Source: Bradyrhizobium sp. RP6
GTDB lineage: Bacteria; Pseudomonadota; Alphaproteobacteria; Rhizobiales; Xanthobacteraceae
Length of the DNA: 64,000 nucleotides
Direction: 5' to 3'
Assembly (NCBI RefSeq): GCF_003837805.1
Contig: NZ_RQIT01000008.1
Span: 1-64,000, forward strand
Shown: piece after piece, positions 60,928 to 64,000 of the stretch
Layout: the number at the start of each line of letters is the position of its first letter
How positions within the stretch are numbered: the stretch's first letter is position 1
The notes under the pieces: generated by a model
Told to the model about the DNA's origin: nothing
What the model saw: the letters and a program-made list of their open reading frames with translations, nothing else
The model's database searches: none
Translations under genes and position numbers: made by a program

Positions 60928-61899
60928 TCATCGAAGCTTCGGGTTGAGCGCGTCGCGCAGCCAGTCGCCGAGCAGGTTGATCGAGAGGATCAATGCGGCG
61001 AGCGCAAGGCCGGGGAAGGCGACGATCCACCATTCGCCGGCGAACAGATAATTGTTGCCGATGCGGATCAGTGTGCCGAGAGATGGCATTGTGTCAGGCA
61101 GGCCGACGCCGAGGAAGGAGAGCGTCGCCTCGGTGATGATGGCGAGCGCGAGGTTGATCGTGGCGATGACCAGGATCGGACCCATCGTGTTCGGCAGCAC
61201 ATGCCGCAGCATGATCTTCGGCGCAGGCAGGCCGATCAGCTGCGCGGCAGCCACATAGTCCTTGTTCTTCTCGACCATCACGGAGCCGCGCACGGTCCGC
61301 GCGTACCCCACCCAGAAGCTCAGGCCGATCGAGATCACCAGCACGACAAGCATGCTGGTGGCATCGAGCCGGTTGCCGAGGATCGACTTCGCGATGCCGT
61401 TGACCAGCAGCGCAATCAGGATGGCGGGGAAGGTGAGTTGCACGTCGGCGATCCGCATGATCACGCCGTCGATCGCGCCGCCGAAATAGCCGGCGATCAG
61501 GCCGAGCCCGATGCCGAGCGCGCCGGCGAAGATCACGCCGGCGACGCCGACGGCGAGCGAGATGCGCATGCCATAGAGAATGGCAGAGAACACATCGCGA
61601 CCCTGCTCGTCGGTGCCGAGCAGGAACGGGCTCTGACCGTCGGCGGTCCACAGCGGCGAGATCCGCGAATTCATCAATTGCAGCTGCGCCGGATCGAACG
61701 GGTTCTGCACCGCAAGCGCGGATGCAAAGATCGCCAGCAGAAAGAACACGACCGTGATGGCCGCCGCCACCATGGTGAGCTTGGAGCGCCGGAACGAATA
61801 GAAGAGATCGCTGCCGAGCGCGCGGCTGAACCAGCTCTGGGCGGCATGCGTCGGCTGCGCGCCCTGCTTGTCGGAATTGGAGACGGCTGCGTCGGACAT
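60928..61899 (-). CDS. Peptide ABC transporter permease (DppC/OppC type), system 2
   Basis: A 323-residue permease. A cytoplasmic arm (to ~45) precedes the first helix (VAAAITVVFFLLAIFASAL). The DppC phrase SPFLLGTDEQGRDVFSAILYGMR, EAA loop KDYVAAAQLIGLPAPKIMLRH and ending SINLLGDWLRDALNPKLR are present. It follows the DppB-type gene by 10 bp. Confidence 0.92.
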   Translation of the reverse strand: MSDAAVSNSDKQGAQPTHAAQSWFSRALGSDLFYSFRRSKLTMVAAAITVVFFLLAIFASALAVQNPFDPAQLQLMNSRISPLWTADGQSPFLLGTDEQGRDVFSAILYGMRISLAVGVAGVIFAGALGIGLGLIAGYFGGAIDGVIMRIADVQLTFPAILIALLVNGIAKSILGNRLDATSMLVVLVISIGLSFWVGYARTVRGSVMVEKNKDYVAAAQLIGLPAPKIMLRHVLPNTMGPILVIATINLALAIITEATLSFLGVGLPDTMPSLGTLIRIGNNYLFAGEWWIVAFPGLALAALILSINLLGDWLRDALNPKLR

Positions 61900-61909
61900 G
61901 CAGGCTGCC

Positions 61910-62890
61910 TTATGCGGCGCGACCGACGGTCGAGCGCAGGCGCGGATCGACCACGGTATAGAGAATGTCGACCACCAGATTGATGGTGACGAAGATCAGC
62001 GAGACCATCAGCAGGTAGGCGGCCATGATCGGGATATCGACATTTTGCACGGCCTGGACGAACAGAAGTCCCATGCCCGGCCACTGGAACACGGTTTCGG
62101 TGATGATGGAAAATGCAATAACCGAGCCAAACTGAAGTCCGGCCACCGTGATCACCGGAATCAGCGTGTTCTTGAGCGCGTGGCCGAAATGGATGGCACG
62201 GGTGGTCAGTCCCCGGGCACGTGCGAAGCGAATATAGTCGGTCCGCAGCACTTCCAGCATCTCCGCGCGCACCAGCCGCATGATCAGGGTCATCTGGAAC
62301 AGGCCGAGCGTGATCGAGGGCATGATCAGTGCCTTCAGTCCGGAGAGTGTGAGCAGGCCCGTCGTCCACCAGCCGAGCTTGACCACCTCGCCGCGGCCGA
62401 ACGAGGGCAACCAGCCCAACGTCACCGCGAACAGGTAGATCAGGAGAATGCCGATCAGGAAGGTTGGCAGCGAGATGCCGATCAGTGAGACCGCCTGGAA
62501 TAATTTGGCCAGCACGGTGTCGCGTTTGAGCGCCGAATAGACGCCCATCAGGATGCCGAACACCATCGCGAAGACGGTTGCGCAGATCGCAAGCTCCAGT
62601 GTCGCGGGCATACGCTCCATTAACAGCGCCGAGACCGGCTGGCGAAACTGGTAGGAAACGCCGAACTTGAATTGCGCGGCATCGGCGAAATAGCGCGCGA
62701 ACTGCACCGGCACGGGATCGTCGAGGCCGAGCGATTTGCGCACGATCGCGCGCTCGGCCGCCGAGGTATCGATCGAGACGATCTGGTTGACGGGGTCGCC
62801 GGCGAAGCGGAACATCGAGAACGCGATGATGCCGACGGCGAACATGACGCCGATGGCCTGAACGGCGCGGCGAAGAGTGAAAGCGAGCAT
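61910..62890 (-). CDS. Peptide ABC transporter permease (DppB/OppB type), system 2
   Basis: A 326-residue permease beginning MLAFTLRRAVQAIGVMFAVG, with the DppB periplasmic segment (VNQIVSIDTSAAERAIVRKS) and the EAA loop YIRFARARGLTTRAIHFGHALKNTLIP. An upstream in-frame GTG at 62899 is an alternative start. The binding-protein gene lies 104 bp upstream, with a hairpin in the gap. Confidence 0.92.
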   Translation of the reverse strand: MLAFTLRRAVQAIGVMFAVGIIAFSMFRFAGDPVNQIVSIDTSAAERAIVRKSLGLDDPVPVQFARYFADAAQFKFGVSYQFRQPVSALLMERMPATLELAICATVFAMVFGILMGVYSALKRDTVLAKLFQAVSLIGISLPTFLIGILLIYLFAVTLGWLPSFGRGEVVKLGWWTTGLLTLSGLKALIMPSITLGLFQMTLIMRLVRAEMLEVLRTDYIRFARARGLTTRAIHFGHALKNTLIPVITVAGLQFGSVIAFSIITETVFQWPGMGLLFVQAVQNVDIPIMAAYLLMVSLIFVTINLVVDILYTVVDPRLRSTVGRAA

Positions 62891-62949
62891 GCCTTCCACC
62901 GTCCTTGGGTGTGCGTGCGGCCGACATCTCTGTCAGCCGGAAAAGGAAT

Positions 62950-62978
62950 GGTCCCGGGCGCCTCACGCGGCCGGGACC
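62950..62978 (-). terminator. Hairpin between binding-protein and permease genes of system 2
   Basis: Stem ggtcccgg/ccgggacc (62950-62957 with 62971-62978), 13-nt loop, followed on the minus strand by attcctttttccg. Binding-protein genes are often followed by such a hairpin, which gives partial termination or protects the upstream mRNA, so that the binding protein is made in excess. Confidence 0.65.
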
Positions 62979-62994
62979 TTGTGTTCGACGGACG

Positions 62995-64000
62995 CTATTC
63001 CTTCTTGGTTGCCCAGTGGAACATGACGAGATTGTCGGCGCGCTGCGGCAGGTTGACCTTCTTCGATACGCCCCAGGCCAGCGCCTGTTGGTGCAGCGGG
63101 ATGTAGGACCAGTCCTTGTTGCCGATCTCATAGGCCTGCTTGATCAGCTGGTTGCGCTTGGCGGTGTCGGTTTCGACCAGCACCTTGTCGGTGATGGCGT
63201 CGAACTCCTTGTTGCAGTAGCCGCCGAGATTGGCCTCGCCGCGCGAGGATTTCGCATCGTCGCGGCAGCCCATGATGTCGTAGAGCACGTTGTGGGAATC
63301 CATGGTGCTCGGCGTCCAACCCAGCAGGTAAAACGAGGTCTGGTAGCCGCCCTGCTTGAGCACCTTGGCGAAGTACTGCGCCTTCGGCTGCGCCAGCAGA
63401 TTGATCTTGACGCCGATGCGGGCGAGCATGCCGACGACGGCCTGGCAGATCGCGGCGTCGTTGACGTAACGATCGTTCGGGCAGTCCATGGTGACCTCGA
63501 AACCGTCGGGGTAACCGGCCTCGGTCAGGAGCTTCTTGGCGCCGTCAGGATCGAATTTCGGCCGCGTGAAATCCTTGGAGAGTGCGAACAATTCAGGCGC
63601 GATCATCAGAGCCGACGGCGTCGACAGGCCTCGCATCACGCGCGTCTTGATCAGCTCGATGTCGATGGCCTTGTAGAACGCTTCGCGCACGCGGGCATCC
63701 TTGAAGGGGTTCTTGCCCTTGATGTTGGAGTAGAGCAGCTCGTCCCGAGTCTGGTCGAAGCCGATGAAGATCGTGCGCAGCTCCGGCCCCTTCAGCACCT
63801 GGGCATTCGGGCTGGAATCGACGCGGGAGATGTCCTGGATCGGTACCGGCTCGATGACGTCGACTTCGCCCGAGAGCAGCGCGGCGACGCGGGTGGCGTC
63901 GGAAGCAATCGGGGTGAAGATGATCTCCTTCAAGTTGCCTTCGACCTTGCCCCAGTAGTTGGGGTTGGCCTTGAAAACCGTCTTCACGCCGGGCTGATGA
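62995..64000 (-). CDS. Peptide ABC transporter substrate-binding protein (SBP_bac_5), system 2, 5' end cut off by window
   Basis: The C-terminal 334 residues of a family 5 solute-binding protein; the frame stays open to the window edge, so the signal peptide and N-terminal part are missing. Family features are VFKANPNYWGKVEGNLKEI, PFKDARVREAFYKAIDIELI, MIAPELFALSKDFTRPKFDP and an unusual Cys pair (MGCRDDAKSS, LGGYCNKEFD) that could form a disulfide in the periplasm. It supplies substrate to the system 2 permeases. It is distinct in sequence from the system 1 binding protein. Confidence 0.9.
   Translation of the reverse strand, partial: HQPGVKTVFKANPNYWGKVEGNLKEIIFTPIASDATRVAALLSGEVDVIEPVPIQDISRVDSSPNAQVLKGPELRTIFIGFDQTRDELLYSNIKGKNPFKDARVREAFYKAIDIELIKTRVMRGLSTPSALMIAPELFALSKDFTRPKFDPDGAKKLLTEAGYPDGFEVTMDCPNDRYVNDAAICQAVVGMLARIGVKINLLAQPKAQYFAKVLKQGGYQTSFYLLGWTPSTMDSHNVLYDIMGCRDDAKSSRGEANLGGYCNKEFDAITDKVLVETDTAKRNQLIKQAYEIGNKDWSYIPLHQQALAWGVSKKVNLPQRADNLVMFHWATKKE

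Overview
The window is high-GC DNA, dense with genes and read on both strands, from what looks like a soil alphaproteobacterium of the order Hyphomicrobiales, most likely Bradyrhizobium or a close relative. This rests on the protein families (several ABC importers for peptides and small organics, TolB/TPR adenylate cyclases, a DUF993 catabolic cluster) and on palindromic intergenic repeats of the kind common in that genus. No tRNA, rRNA, CRISPR array, prophage or intact insertion sequence was found. The right end cuts through a peptide-binding protein gene.

Layout. 0.3-6 kb: polyphosphate kinase 2, an Lrp-type regulator divergent from a homodimeric E1/transketolase-like enzyme, and an aldehyde dehydrogenase. 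6-8.1 kb: a gluconolactonase-like lactonase divergent from a uronate dehydrogenase (sugar-acid oxidation). 8.1-11.6 kb: a LysR regulator divergent from SDR, DUF417, AhpD-like and cupin genes, probably an oxidative or electrophile stress unit. 11.6-20.6 kb: an outer-membrane protein, a sugar-acid dehydratase (IlvD/EDD), a PaaG-like CoA isomerase overlapping a histidine phosphatase, a rhodocoxin-type ferredoxin reductase, two sugar kinases and a double-VOC protein. 20.7-29.4 kb: a TetR regulator, an NMT1/THI5-type ABC importer and an enolase-superfamily, Gfo/Idh/MocA, DUF993 and xylose-isomerase-like gene set, which reads as one uncharacterised uptake and catabolic locus. 29.4-34.8 kb: visibly lower GC, with a metallo-beta-lactamase-fold protein and two related TolB/TPR proteins, only one of which keeps an adenylate cyclase domain.

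34.8-46 kb: a repeat-rich secreted LTXXQ protein, ornithine aminotransferase, a cytochrome P450 divergent from a split ThDP-dependent decarboxylase, and a TetR-controlled RND efflux pair with a clear operator. 46.1-50.6 kb: a Cache-HAMP histidine kinase, a receiver-only protein, a receiver-cyclase fusion and a conserved protein, closely packed in one direction. 50.7-64 kb: one long minus-strand series holding two complete Dpp/Opp-type peptide ABC transporters with a gamma-glutamyltransferase-family protein and a DUF1028 protein between them. This suggests uptake and intracellular processing of gamma-glutamyl or other modified peptides.

Start codons were chosen by Shine-Dalgarno spacing, overlap with the upstream stop codon and the family's usual N-terminus. 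Functions rest on motifs read by eye, not on database searches.
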